Below are positions 17,310 to 25,207 of a DNA stretch of 64,000 nucleotides, in pieces (positions within the stretch are counted from its first letter, which is position 1; each line of letters starts with the position of its first letter). A model generated the notes under the pieces. The model saw only the letters and a list, made by a program, of their open reading frames with translations. It was not told the DNA's origin and ran no database searches. Made by a program: the position numbers and the translations under genes. The stretch is from CAJXQU01 sp965223825 (lineage in GTDB: Bacteria; Pseudomonadota; Gammaproteobacteria; CAJXQU01), in the NCBI GenBank assembly GCA_965223825.1, contig OZ245018.1, positions 2,294,001 through 2,358,000 of the forward strand. The letters run 5' to 3'.

Positions 17310-18386
17310 ATGACGCAAAAACCACGTACAACGTCCACTCTTGCCAACAAAGCCGGTCTCCCTCCTGGCTCGCTGATCCACGTTGGAGAAATACATGAAG
17401 ATCAGCCCACTTGGTCGTTGATCAGCTACGATAGTGATCACGTCACGCCACTCGAAGAAACCGATCCCGCCGAGCTTATTGCACTCACCAGCACGACACT
17501 TGGCAAAAAGTGGCTCAGCATTGAAGGCCTATACGACGTCAAACAAATCGAATCGCTCGGTGCGAAATTCAACGTGCACCCACTCGTGCTGGAAGACATT
17601 CTCAACACCCAGCAGCGACCAAAATTTGAGGAGTACGATGATTATCTCTACATCGTCTTAAAAGTCGTCACCATCAATCCCGATGACTTCGGTGTGAAAT
17701 ACGAACAGATCAGTATTTTAGTGTTTAACGATCTGGTCATCAGCTTTAGAGAAAAATCCAGCCCATTATTCGCCTCCGTTCGCAATCGGCTGCTAAACGG
17801 TCGTGGGCGTTTCCGTACACTGGGGCCGGATTACCTTGCATACGCGCTGATCGACAACATCATCGACGAATACTTCAAACTACAAGATCGCCTCGATCCG
17901 CTCATTGAAGAGATTGAAGAAAACATGATGAACGCTGTCGAACCAGCCCACATGCACCAGCTACAAACCATCCGTCGCGAACTCATACACGCACGCCGTA
18001 CCATCAGCCCGATCCGCGAATTGCTCAACAGCATTCTACGCAGTGACACCCCGTTGATCGATCCGAAAACCAACGTCTATTTCAGCGACGTTTATGATCA
18101 CGTCATCCGCGTGCTTGAAGCGATTGAAAGTTACCGTGAGCTGATCACCGGCCTGCTAGATCTCTACCTCTCCAGCATCAGCTATCGCATGAACGAGATC
18201 ATGAAAGTACTGACAATCTTCTCGACGATTTTTATACCACTGACATTCATCGTCGGTATTTACGGCATGAATTTCGAGTTCATGCCCGAACTTAAATGGA
18301 AATGGGCGTACCCAGCTTTATGGATTTTATTTGCCGCCGTCGCTGCTGCCTTACTGATCTTTTTTAGAAAGAAAAAATGGATATAA
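17310..18386 (+). CDS. corA: CorA-family magnesium/cobalt channel
   Basis: 358-residue pentameric divalent-cation channel. There is a long cytoplasmic funnel domain rich in helices (KLQDRLDPLIEEIEENMM), and two C-terminal membrane helices with the pore signature G319-M320-N321 in FIVGIYGMNFEF. The tail is basic (FFRKKKWI). Length is normal. The ATG lies in a CATG where both strands could start. An epimerase gene follows after 3 bp and is surely co-transcribed. Confidence 0.95.
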   Translation: MTQKPRTTSTLANKAGLPPGSLIHVGEIHEDQPTWSLISYDSDHVTPLEETDPAELIALTSTTLGKKWLSIEGLYDVKQIESLGAKFNVHPLVLEDILNTQQRPKFEEYDDYLYIVLKVVTINPDDFGVKYEQISILVFNDLVISFREKSSPLFASVRNRLLNGRGRFRTLGPDYLAYALIDNIIDEYFKLQDRLDPLIEEIEENMMNAVEPAHMHQLQTIRRELIHARRTISPIRELLNSILRSDTPLIDPKTNVYFSDVYDHVIRVLEAIESYRELITGLLDLYLSSISYRMNEIMKVLTIFSTIFIPLTFIVGIYGMNFEFMPELKWKWAYPALWILFAAVAAALLIFFRKKKWI

Positions 18387-18389
18387 AAC

Positions 18390-19094
18390 ATGTCTGATGT
18401 CCTGATACTCGGTGGCGGTTATGTCGGCCAACGTCTGGCTGATCGCCTCAACGCCATCTCAAGCTACCGCACTCATGATCGCAGTAACGGCGTTCAATCC
18501 GTCCAGTTTGATCTGAATGATCCAACCAGCTGGAAGAACTTACCTGACGTCAACACCGTCATCTGGACCTTCCCCGCGAAATCGCTAGATCACGTAAAGG
18601 CGTTTTATAAATCCAAACTGTCCGCAGACAAAAAGCTCATCGTCTACGCCAGTACATCCTGTTATCAAACCCTGACAGAAGATGATCTCGTCACGGAAAA
18701 TCATCCGCTCGAACTCAGTCGAGATCGCGTCGTCGGCGAAGAATGGCTACGCGATCAAGGCGCAACAATTTTAGTCCTTGCCGGAATCTACGGGCCTGAT
18801 CGCGAACCGATTAATTGGCTAAAAAAAGGCCGCATCACCACCCCCGACAAACGCGTGAACTTAATCCACGTCGACGACATCGTCACGATCACACAACGGA
18901 TGATTAATGATGATCGTAATATTCGATCAGAACGCTTCAACCTCGCCGATGGTCAAGCCTTACATTGGAAAACCATTGCCGATCATTACCAACTCCCGAT
19001 CATCCCCTCCAACAAACCCTACGAAAGCAAACGCGTCAATAATGAAAAGATCACAAACTGGCTCGGCGATTTTTGTTTTAAAAAGCTTTTATAA
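18390..19094 (+). CDS. NAD-dependent epimerase-like SDR protein
   Basis: 234-residue extended short-chain dehydrogenase/reductase-like protein with the nucleotide-binding loop GGGYVGQRLAD (residues 8-18), the STSCYQ strand in place of a full catalytic YxxxK, and GIYGP. It resembles YeeZ-type epimerase-like proteins; the substrate is unknown. It starts 3 bp after corA in the same operon. The product is shorter than sugar epimerases (about 300 residues). Confidence 0.8.
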   Translation: MSDVLILGGGYVGQRLADRLNAISSYRTHDRSNGVQSVQFDLNDPTSWKNLPDVNTVIWTFPAKSLDHVKAFYKSKLSADKKLIVYASTSCYQTLTEDDLVTENHPLELSRDRVVGEEWLRDQGATILVLAGIYGPDREPINWLKKGRITTPDKRVNLIHVDDIVTITQRMINDDRNIRSERFNLADGQALHWKTIADHYQLPIIPSNKPYESKRVNNEKITNWLGDFCFKKLL

Positions 19095-19347
19095 AACTGA
19101 AAAACGTTTTAATGAAAACGGAATTTCAACCTTCTGACGTAAGAATTTTTGACAAGACCTATAGAAAATTGTCTTGCGGACTGTGCGTATCATTTTCACC
19201 CTTTATTAATAGATAACTTGGAAAAATGAATTAAAGGCGAATTTCCTGTTACTCACTTGTATAGCCTATGTCTAATAGTAGTATATGAATAAAGCAGCAA
19301 AAGGGATCCGCCAGTCCGTTAAACTATGAGTAGTTCAGGTCTAGTTT
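19095..19347 (+). other. Non-coding left flank of the cassette array
   Basis: AT-rich, without a convincing gene. GTTAAAC at 19318-19324 fits the GTTRRRY core of integron recombination sites, and GGACTG/CAGTCC arms occur either side (19176 region and 19313), but no complete attC or attI can be shown. No integrase fragment was recognised. Confidence 0.35.
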
Positions 19348-19586
19348 TTAGACTCTCCTGCTCTTACTTTTACTATCTTCCCAATCCGGGTGAAAAGTAA
19401 ACCGCCGGTGATCACTGCCCCCTTATCTTTATTGGTTATAGAAAACAGCAAAGTGGACACTTTTGATATATTTAAGGAATTATCAATAGTTAACGTATGT
19501 AACTGAAACTTATGCAAATTATTATGATTCTGTTTGGTAAGCTATATATTCTTATCGGACAAAGTGTCCTCTAAACAATTGTTATG
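19348..19586 (+). repeat. 239-bp repeat, copy A, ending at a cassette boundary
   Basis: Aligned by eye with 22272-22510: same length, no gaps, 10 mismatches. It starts TTAGACTCTCCTG and ends AACAATTGTTATG; the copies diverge immediately after GTTATG, a GTTRRRY-like core. Internal AAAGTGGACACTTT and GGACAAAGTGTCC could form the arms of a long degenerate attC, so it may be a non-coding cassette or its attC. About 13 bp of weaker similarity (TCAGGTCTAG) precedes it. Confidence 0.75.
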
Positions 19587-19599
19587 TTTCAAGGAAGCT

Positions 19600-19869
19600 A
19601 TGAGCATCAAAATCACAGATATAATTTTGAGTCTTGCAATAGGGCTGCTCGCTATATATGCAGTGCATGATTTTATTGTAACCGATGCTTGTTTAGATTC
19701 AGGCGGTGCTATCAATACAGAAACAGGACATTGCATTGATGAAAATTATCATGAGCAGTACATGGTGTTCTCACCGGTACTTCTTTCCATATATTTTGTA
19801 ATTGGGTTAATTTTTTCAGTTTTATCAGCACTAATCATAAAATCTATTAGGCGTGCTAATAGTGAGTAA
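19600..19869 (+). CDS. Cassette 1: small membrane protein
   Basis: 89-residue protein with two hydrophobic segments (ITDIILSLAIGLLAIYAVHD and VLLSIYFVIGLIFSVLSALI) around a short loop with two cysteines (DACLDSGG, GHCIDEN), so it is probably an inner-membrane hairpin with an external disulfide loop. ATG at 19600 is chosen for its ribosome site AAGGAAG; the frame is open back to 19534. The attC follows 10 bp after the stop. No family recognised. Confidence 0.65.
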   Translation: MSIKITDIILSLAIGLLAIYAVHDFIVTDACLDSGGAINTETGHCIDENYHEQYMVFSPVLLSIYFVIGLIFSVLSALIIKSIRRANSE

Positions 19870-19879
19870 GTTGCAAAAA

Positions 19880-19970
19880 CATAACAAGTTGCAGCATGTA
19901 AAGCGCCGCTTCGCGGCTCGGACCTCCGTTCCGCTGGCACTCCACTGCGGCCCGTGTGCAAGGCGTTAGC
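19880..19970 (+). other. attC site of cassette 1
   Basis: Left end CATAACAAGTTGCAG and right end TGCAAGGCGTTAGC: the reverse complement of the right end (GCTAACGCCTTGCA) matches the left at TAAC and TTGCA, the R and L boxes of attC. Total length is about 91 bp with a GC-rich imperfect palindromic centre. Confidence 0.8.
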
Positions 19971-20010
19971 AGGCGCAGTCATGGTTATAGGGGGCGTCAA
20001 GGAAGGCATT

Positions 20011-20268
20011 ATGAATAGGCATTTTAGTGTCGAGGGTTTGGCAGGTTCGGTGCACGTAGAGAATTGTGCACCATTGAGCTTGGGTGGAGATGAATCCACA
20101 GCACGCGTTCGTTCCTTGGGTTCGCGGTTCTTAATCGGTATTGTGTTGGGCCCGGTGGCCCGCATAGTTCGGCGCACTTTTCGAGACATGCTCATACCTG
20201 GAAACTCCGGGTTTTGCAGTACGTTGCCACTAAGCCTTAAAACCGTCGCGGTGAATCAACAATGCTGA
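20011..20268 (+). CDS. Cassette 2: doubtful 85-aa ORF
   Basis: Lies between two attC sites in cassette orientation, with a good ribosome site (AAGGAAGG, 4 nt before ATG). The product (MNRHFSVEGLAGSVHVE start) has no recognised family and unremarkable composition. The cassette may instead be non-coding. Confidence 0.35.
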   Translation: MNRHFSVEGLAGSVHVENCAPLSLGGDESTARVRSLGSRFLIGIVLGPVARIVRRTFRDMLIPGNSGFCSTLPLSLKTVAVNQQC

Positions 20269-20302
20269 AAACGTGGTCAAATCCACTTTGTTGCCGGCGC
20301 GC

Positions 20303-20419
20303 AGCTAACAAAGCTGTGAACCGGACGCAAAATACTACGCAGTTTTTTGTGCATTCGCTTCGCTCATTCTTGCACAAAAAATCGCTCCGTATCTCGAGCC
20401 AGTTACAGCGGCGTTATAC
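20303..20419 (+). other. attC site of cassette 2
   Basis: Left AGCTAACAAAGCTGTGAACCGG and right end CAGTTACAGCGGCGTTATAC. The reverse complement of the right end reads GTATAACGCCGCTGTAACTG, matching TAAC...GCTGT-A-C on the left. It is about 117 bp long and has a central hairpin (TTTTTTGTGCA and TGCACAAAAAA). Confidence 0.8.
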
Positions 20420-20447
20420 CCGTAGAAATAATTAACCGAGAATTTAA

Positions 20448-22145
20448 ATGGCAATTTGGAAGGCATATAGAGTTTCTGATGCAATCACCGAAGTGGAAGA
20501 TGAAAGGTTTGTTCTTCCAGTAATTCAAAGGAGATTGGTATGGAATGAAGAAAAAATGGAATTGCTTTTTGACACTCTTCTGAAAGGGGATTCCTTTGGA
20601 GGAATCATGGTTATTGAGGAGGAAAAAGGAACAAAGCCATTATTCAATTACAGACCATTCACAAAGGATGGAGGGATGATTGCCTCTCGTAAGATTAAGG
20701 AATTGACACAACAACAATTATTTGTGATTGATGGACAGCAAAGGATACAGTCATTTTATATTGGCCTAAAGGGAAGCATCAATGGAAAGGTGATGTACTT
20801 TGATTTATTTAGTGATTTTAATTCTGAGTTTGAATTCAAATTTGAAAACAGCGAAGATAAATTACCAAAACAATCCAAGGACAATTCAGAGAGACCGATC
20901 CCAGAGCATTACTGGTATTTAGCAAGTAGCCTTCTTCGGCGATTAAAAGATACTAACGATGAAGATCAAGTTGCAGACGAAATAATTGCGTCGCAACAGA
21001 TAGACGGTGGCGATAAAGAAAAGCATATTAGAAAAAACGTCAAAGCTTTTTATAAAAACATTATCACCGCTGAGACACTGGGAATCTCAAAAGTTTCAAT
21101 CAACAAATCATTTGATGAGGTAACGAATAAGCAAAGAATAGTAGAACTATTTAGGCGCTTGAATGATGGTGGAACTAAACTTTCTTCTTTTGATTTGGTT
21201 GCATCAATATTGAAAGGCTTCTCATGGGAGATGGAAGGTTTTCTTAAAAAAATGCTAGATGAATATGAGGATATTGGCCTATCCCAAGATAATTTAATTA
21301 AATTGATATTTTTGCTTCAAGATGACCACAAAAAGGAAATGGCCTCAATTGAGGCTAAAGATGCTGCATTTGCAATTACAAATAAAGATAAGATTGGAAG
21401 CATACTTAAAAGTCTTAAAGATTTTTTGAAACATGCAGAACTATACGATTATTATCGTGATGGAAATCGTTCATTTATTCCTTTGTTTTTTATAGCGTAT
21501 CATTTATTCCATAAAGATATGGACGCAAAATCCCTTTCAGTGTTCTTTGATAATTTTGACTCTGGGAATAATGACTATCCACTAATGTACGAGTGGGTAT
21601 ATCACTCTTTGTTAAATGGTGTCTTTCGCAGTCGTGGTGCTGGATGGGTTGCTTATAAAACAGGAGTTCATAAGTTATTGGTAGAAATGAAGAAACATAA
21701 GAACGGAATTTTTCCAAAAAATGAATTGTTTAATGTGTATATTGAGCATCCAGTAGTTTTTTCCGAAAGCTATGATGCATCCAATCTTGATAACCTAGAT
21801 AGCTCATTTTTGTACTATCTAATCTATGACAGAAATCAAACAATCAGAACCCAGGATGTTGACCATATTATGCCAAAATCAATACTAAGGAGTCTCGGTT
21901 ACAGATGGGATGAAATTAATAGTGTAAAGAATTTTCAATTGATAGATTATGGTACAAATCGGGGAATAAAGAACGGAAAGCCTTTTAAAGAGTGGATGGA
22001 TAAATATGTTGCTAACAAGCCATCTTTTGTAAAGAGACACTTGATACCCGAGAGTGAGTTATTGTGGGTCGAAAGTATGTTTCAAGATTTCACAAAAAAA
22101 AGAACGGGTCTTATTCTTGATAAAATATCCCAATATCTACCATGA
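20448..22145 (+). CDS. Cassette 3: DUF262/HNH nuclease, GmrSD-type
   Basis: 565-residue protein. The N-terminal DUF262 (ParB/sulfiredoxin-like) domain has VLPVIQRRLVWNEE and the signature DGQQR at 95-99. The C-terminal HNH/DUF1524-like nuclease has D472-H473 in QDVDHIMPKS and the NRGIKNGKPF segment from N504. This is the fused GmrS-GmrD layout of type IV restriction enzymes that cut modified phage DNA. The role as phage defence is inferred from family. The gene is in an integron cassette, is AT-rich, and has only 2 GATC sites by my count. It has a clear start 28 bp after the attC core. The middle 250 residues are helical and unrecognised. Confidence 0.88.
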   Translation: MAIWKAYRVSDAITEVEDERFVLPVIQRRLVWNEEKMELLFDTLLKGDSFGGIMVIEEEKGTKPLFNYRPFTKDGGMIASRKIKELTQQQLFVIDGQQRIQSFYIGLKGSINGKVMYFDLFSDFNSEFEFKFENSEDKLPKQSKDNSERPIPEHYWYLASSLLRRLKDTNDEDQVADEIIASQQIDGGDKEKHIRKNVKAFYKNIITAETLGISKVSINKSFDEVTNKQRIVELFRRLNDGGTKLSSFDLVASILKGFSWEMEGFLKKMLDEYEDIGLSQDNLIKLIFLLQDDHKKEMASIEAKDAAFAITNKDKIGSILKSLKDFLKHAELYDYYRDGNRSFIPLFFIAYHLFHKDMDAKSLSVFFDNFDSGNNDYPLMYEWVYHSLLNGVFRSRGAGWVAYKTGVHKLLVEMKKHKNGIFPKNELFNVYIEHPVVFSESYDASNLDNLDSSFLYYLIYDRNQTIRTQDVDHIMPKSILRSLGYRWDEINSVKNFQLIDYGTNRGIKNGKPFKEWMDKYVANKPSFVKRHLIPESELLWVESMFQDFTKKRTGLILDKISQYLP

Positions 22146-22149
22146 AAAG

Positions 22150-22176
22150 GTATAACAATCACATGCACTCGGACAG
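22150..22176 (+). other. Orphan left arm of an attC site after cassette 3
   Basis: GTATAACAATCACATGCAC, four bases after the DUF262 stop, looks like an attC left end (RYYYAAC). The expected complementary right arm is not found in the next 150 bp; a palindrome and repeat B follow instead. This suggests the attC was interrupted or replaced. Confidence 0.4.
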
Positions 22177-22200
22177 CAAAAAACAGCAGCGTCATAGGGT

Positions 22201-22253
22201 CAGGTCTAGCTTTTAGCCTTTCCGTTTTCCACCTGGGCTAAAGGCTAGACCTG
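22201..22253. repeat. REP-like palindrome
   Basis: CAGGTCTAGCTTTTAGCC and GGCTAAAGGCTAGACCTG form an 18-bp inverted repeat with one mismatch and a 17-nt loop, followed by a C-run. AGGTCTAGNCTTTAG-type palindromes resemble the REP elements mobilised by RAYT transposases. A half copy (CAGGTCTAG) precedes repeat A at 19336. Confidence 0.6.
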
Positions 22254-22271
22254 CCCCCCCCTCCTTGTTTC

Positions 22272-22510
22272 TTAGACTCTCCTGCTCTTACTTTTACTAT
22301 CTTCCCAATCCGGGTTAAATGCAAACCGCCGGTGATCGCTGCTCCCTTATCTTTATTGGATATAGAAAACAGCAAAGTGGACACTTTTGATATAGTTAAA
22401 GAATTATCAATAGTTAACGTATGTAACTGAAACTAATGCAAATTACTATGATTCTGTTTGGTAAGCTATATATTCTTATCGGACAAAGTGTCCTCTAAAC
22501 AATTGTTATG
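22272..22510 (+). repeat. 239-bp repeat, copy B, ending at a cassette boundary
   Basis: Second copy of the element at 19348-19586, 10 mismatches, no gaps. It ends at GTTATG, and the next bases (CATCAAG) begin cassette 4. Since both copies sit just before a small cassette gene, the element may carry a promoter or a recombination site; which one is not shown. Confidence 0.75.
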
Positions 22511-22529
22511 CATCAAGTAGGGACTAAAC

Positions 22530-22844
22530 ATGGAAAGTAATATTTGGGAAGGAATTGTGGTTGGTGCATCTGGCGGTGCCATTGCTGGCCTCACGGTATA
22601 TGGAGTCCAATACTTTCATGAAAAAATACGTGATGCCTACGAAATGCGCAGAGTTAATGCTTGGCTGAAAGAAAACTCAGTTGGTGGTAAATGGCGTACC
22701 ACAAGAGCAATTGCTAGTTGGACCAATCTCACTGAAGACAGAGTTCAATATTTGTGCAGTAAAAGCGAAGAAATAAAGCTTTCCACAGGTGAGAATGAGG
22801 GGCGCTGGGGGCATCGTGACTCAATAAATCTCACGGACTTCTAA
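22530..22844 (+). CDS. Cassette 4: small membrane-anchored cassette protein
   Basis: 104-residue protein with one N-terminal membrane segment (GIVVGASGGAIAGLTVYGVQ) and a soluble tail (WRTTRAIASWTNLTEDRVQY, then LCSKSEEIKLSTGE). This tail is typical of hypothetical proteins found repeatedly in integron cassettes and looks like a small winged-helix fold. Function unknown. Its attC begins 4 bp after the stop. Confidence 0.75.
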   Translation: MESNIWEGIVVGASGGAIAGLTVYGVQYFHEKIRDAYEMRRVNAWLKENSVGGKWRTTRAIASWTNLTEDRVQYLCSKSEEIKLSTGENEGRWGHRDSINLTDF

Positions 22845-22848
22845 AAAT

Positions 22849-22941
22849 GCATAACAAGCGGCTGTTGTCGCCACTAGGTGGCTGGGACTGCCTTTTCGCT
22901 GCTTCGCAGCTACAAGCCAGCCCCAAAGCCGGGCGTTAAAT
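22849..22941 (+). other. attC site of cassette 4
   Basis: Left GCATAACAAGCGGCTGTTG and right AAAGCCGGGCGTTAAATGC. The reverse complement of the right end (GCATTTAACGCCCGGCTTT) matches TAAC and CGGCT of the left arm, as expected for R and L boxes. Length is about 93 bp. Confidence 0.85.
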
Positions 22942-23276
22942 GCACAATTGGTATAATCTGGAAAATTGAGAATATGGCGGTAATCAAAGGGCCGGCCAAC
23001 TTGAACTTCTCAGATACCCAAAGAGTTACTCACTCTATTTTCATACAATCGTGATCACTTATAAAACCCAACTAATCAAAAATGTATTTTGTAGCTTTAC
23101 TTTTCTTTCATCTCATTCTTCATTAACGTCATAGCTATCTAGCTTGCCTGGCGCTTTTCCGCTTCCTTTCTGTTCACTCTGCTGCTCGTTTTTCTGTCGG
23201 TCCTAACCCAATCTTGGCTGTTGCTGATCCGCAAGATTCGTTATCCTAATGGTTTTCCAATAATGCGAATCTCACT
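22942..23276 (+). other. Right flank of the cassette array, no gene seen
   Basis: 335 bp between the last attC and sbcB. No further attC end, ORF or integrase remnant was recognised. It presumably contains the sbcB promoter. Confidence 0.5.
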
Positions 23277-24701
23277 TTGTCTGATTTAAGCTTTTTCTGG
23301 CACGACTACGAAACTTGGGGGATTGATCCACGTCGTGATCGCCCTTCTCAATTTGCCGGTATTCGCACCGATGCGGATCTGAATGTGATCGGCGATCCGG
23401 TGATGTTTTATTGCCGACCAACGGCGGACTTTATTCCGTCTCCAGACGCGGCGCTGGTCACTGGGATCACGCCGCAAAAGGCCGCTGAAACAGGTTTGAT
23501 CGAAGCGGAGTTTTTCCAAAAAATTCACGCAGAGTTTTCGCTGCCCGGTACGTGTGGTGTGGGTTATAACTCGTTGCGTTTTGATGATGAAGTCACGCGC
23601 TTTGGGTTTTATCGTAATTATCTTGATCCGTATGGGCGCGAGTGGCAGAACGGTAATAGCCGTTGGGATATTCTTGATCTGGTGCGCATGACGCATGCTT
23701 TGCGACCGGAAGGGATCGAATGGCCTGAGCGTGAAGATGGCAAGCCGAGCTTTAGGCTGGAACACTTGACCGCTGCGAATGGGATTGAACATGTCGGCGC
23801 ACATGATGCGTTATCCGATGTGCGCGCCACGATCGGCATGGCGAAGCTGATTAAAGAAAAGCAGCCACGCCTTTTCAGTTTCTATTTTGAACTCCGTAAT
23901 AAAGCCAAGGCGGCTGATCTGATTGACTTCAGCGATCACACGACCTTATTGCATGTCACGGGCATGTTCCCAGCTGAACTCGGCTGTATCGCGCCGGTCA
24001 TTCCGCTGATGACGCATCCAAAAAATAAAAATGAAGTGATCGTCTATAATTTGCGCCACGATCCGAGTCGTTTATTGAAGGCTAGCAGCGACGAGATTAT
24101 CCACAATCTCTACACACCGAATGCGGATCGCGAGGAAGACGACGAACGTTTTGCACTGAAAGGTGTGCATTTGAACAAATCCCCCGCCCTCGCGCCGTGT
24201 AATACGCTCTCCAGCGCGCGCGCCGCAGACTGGCAAATCGATTGGGATGTGATCAACCAACATCGTGAGCAGCTTCTGAGTGATACCGGTTTTATGCAGC
24301 GTTTAAAGCAGGTGTATGCGAATTCGCGGGATTATGGTGAAACTGATGTCGACGCAGCCTTGTATGATGGTTTTATTCAGAATCAGGATCGTCGTCTGTG
24401 CGACGATGTGATCGAGGCTGATCCGAATACGCTGTCCGGCTGGACGCCGCCGTTTTCTGATCCACGATTAAAAGAATTGTACTTCCGTTATCGCGCACGC
24501 AACTGGCCAGAAACACTCAGCCATGACGAACAACTCATGTGGCGAGAATTCTGCCGCGAACGGCTAATCGAAGGTCTACACGGTAGCACGCTGACTGTGG
24601 ATGCGTTTCAATTGCGCATCGAACAACTCGGCGACGAACCGCTGAGCGAACCACAACAAAACATCCTGCGGCAACTCGTCCGCTGGGTTCAGGAGATATA
24701 A
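23277..24701 (+). CDS. sbcB: Exodeoxyribonuclease I
   Basis: 474-residue 3'-5' single-strand DNA exonuclease used in recombination and mismatch repair. It is a DEDDh-type exonuclease: D10-Y-E12 in WHDYETWG, NSLRFDDE, and HDALSDVRATIG near residue 175-185; then the SH3-like and C-terminal helical domains. The only start in frame is TTG at 23277, because a TAA lies upstream, and the family N-terminus agrees. Its TAA overlaps the next ATG by one base. Confidence 0.96.
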   Translation: MSDLSFFWHDYETWGIDPRRDRPSQFAGIRTDADLNVIGDPVMFYCRPTADFIPSPDAALVTGITPQKAAETGLIEAEFFQKIHAEFSLPGTCGVGYNSLRFDDEVTRFGFYRNYLDPYGREWQNGNSRWDILDLVRMTHALRPEGIEWPEREDGKPSFRLEHLTAANGIEHVGAHDALSDVRATIGMAKLIKEKQPRLFSFYFELRNKAKAADLIDFSDHTTLLHVTGMFPAELGCIAPVIPLMTHPKNKNEVIVYNLRHDPSRLLKASSDEIIHNLYTPNADREEDDERFALKGVHLNKSPALAPCNTLSSARAADWQIDWDVINQHREQLLSDTGFMQRLKQVYANSRDYGETDVDAALYDGFIQNQDRRLCDDVIEADPNTLSGWTPPFSDPRLKELYFRYRARNWPETLSHDEQLMWREFCRERLIEGLHGSTLTVDAFQLRIEQLGDEPLSEPQQNILRQLVRWVQEI

Positions 24702-25201
24702 TGAACGCGCTGAACATCTCAGGTGAAAACCTGAAGCCCGAAGAATACCAAGCCATCATCGGCCCTGCCCTGCATGCCGCAGCGGACACGGCTGCTGCGC
24801 GTGGCGATCCCGATTTGTATAACGATATCGCTTCAATGTTGACGCTGATGACACTCGTGCGTGATCTCGGTGATTTGTACCAGCATCAATGGGGAGCGCT
24901 GGGTCAAATATCGTCACCAGCTTTATTTGCTGCGGCACCTCAGGCAGCGTGCGTGATCGTACTGCAAGAGCAGGAACTGGGTGATGATGCGATTGTCATG
25001 ATGGTAGAAGCCCTGAATCGTGCAGAGCAAATGGTTCGGGATGATAATCTCCTCGGCCAAGAGCGGGTTGAAGTGCAAAAAGCTTGGGATGCACACTTAG
25101 AAAAAAACACCGAGCTTGCTCATGCGCATCTAAAACAAGCGGCTAAATTATGTGTTGCGCTGATCGACAAGTGGGAGTTTTCACGACAACTAGCAGAGTA
25201 A
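24701..25201 (+). CDS. Conserved hypothetical protein in the sbcB operon
   Basis: 166-residue, mostly helical, alanine-rich cytoplasmic protein with no recognised family. The start overlaps the sbcB stop (TAATG) with AGGAGA upstream, so translation is coupled. The next gene begins 6 bp later. No catalytic motif or membrane segment is seen. Confidence 0.75.
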   Translation: MNALNISGENLKPEEYQAIIGPALHAAADTAAARGDPDLYNDIASMLTLMTLVRDLGDLYQHQWGALGQISSPALFAAAPQAACVIVLQEQELGDDAIVMMVEALNRAEQMVRDDNLLGQERVEVQKAWDAHLEKNTELAHAHLKQAAKLCVALIDKWEFSRQLAE

Positions 25202-25207
25202 ATCATC

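Larger units (their letters stand above)
19348..22941 (+). mobile_element. Integron-type gene-cassette array without integrase
   Basis: Three sites with attC architecture (19880-19970, 20303-20419, 22849-22941) sit just after the stop codons of short genes or the end of a cassette and are all in the same orientation. Each has an RYYYAAC-type left end, a GTTRRRY-type right end and complementary inner arms. Genes between them face the same way and have no relation to the flanking chromosome. No tyrosine recombinase is in the window, so this is a cluster of attC sites lacking an integrase, or a fragment of a larger array. The DUF262 cargo is visibly more AT-rich and GATC-poor than the host genes. 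Confidence 0.8.

Noticed and set aside
19160..19324. A fourth attC or an attI at the left end of the array
   Set aside because: GTTAAAC fits the core and GGACTG/CAGTCC arms exist, but the left RYYYAAC box is missing, so it is only noted in the flank entry.
19749..20195. 148-codon minus-strand ORF across the first attC
   Set aside because: It runs through the attC and two cassette bodies on the wrong strand, and its composition reflects the palindromic attC; judged a chance frame.
23286..23804. 172-codon minus-strand ORF in sbcB
   Set aside because: It lies antisense within a clearly coding exonuclease gene and resembles no family.
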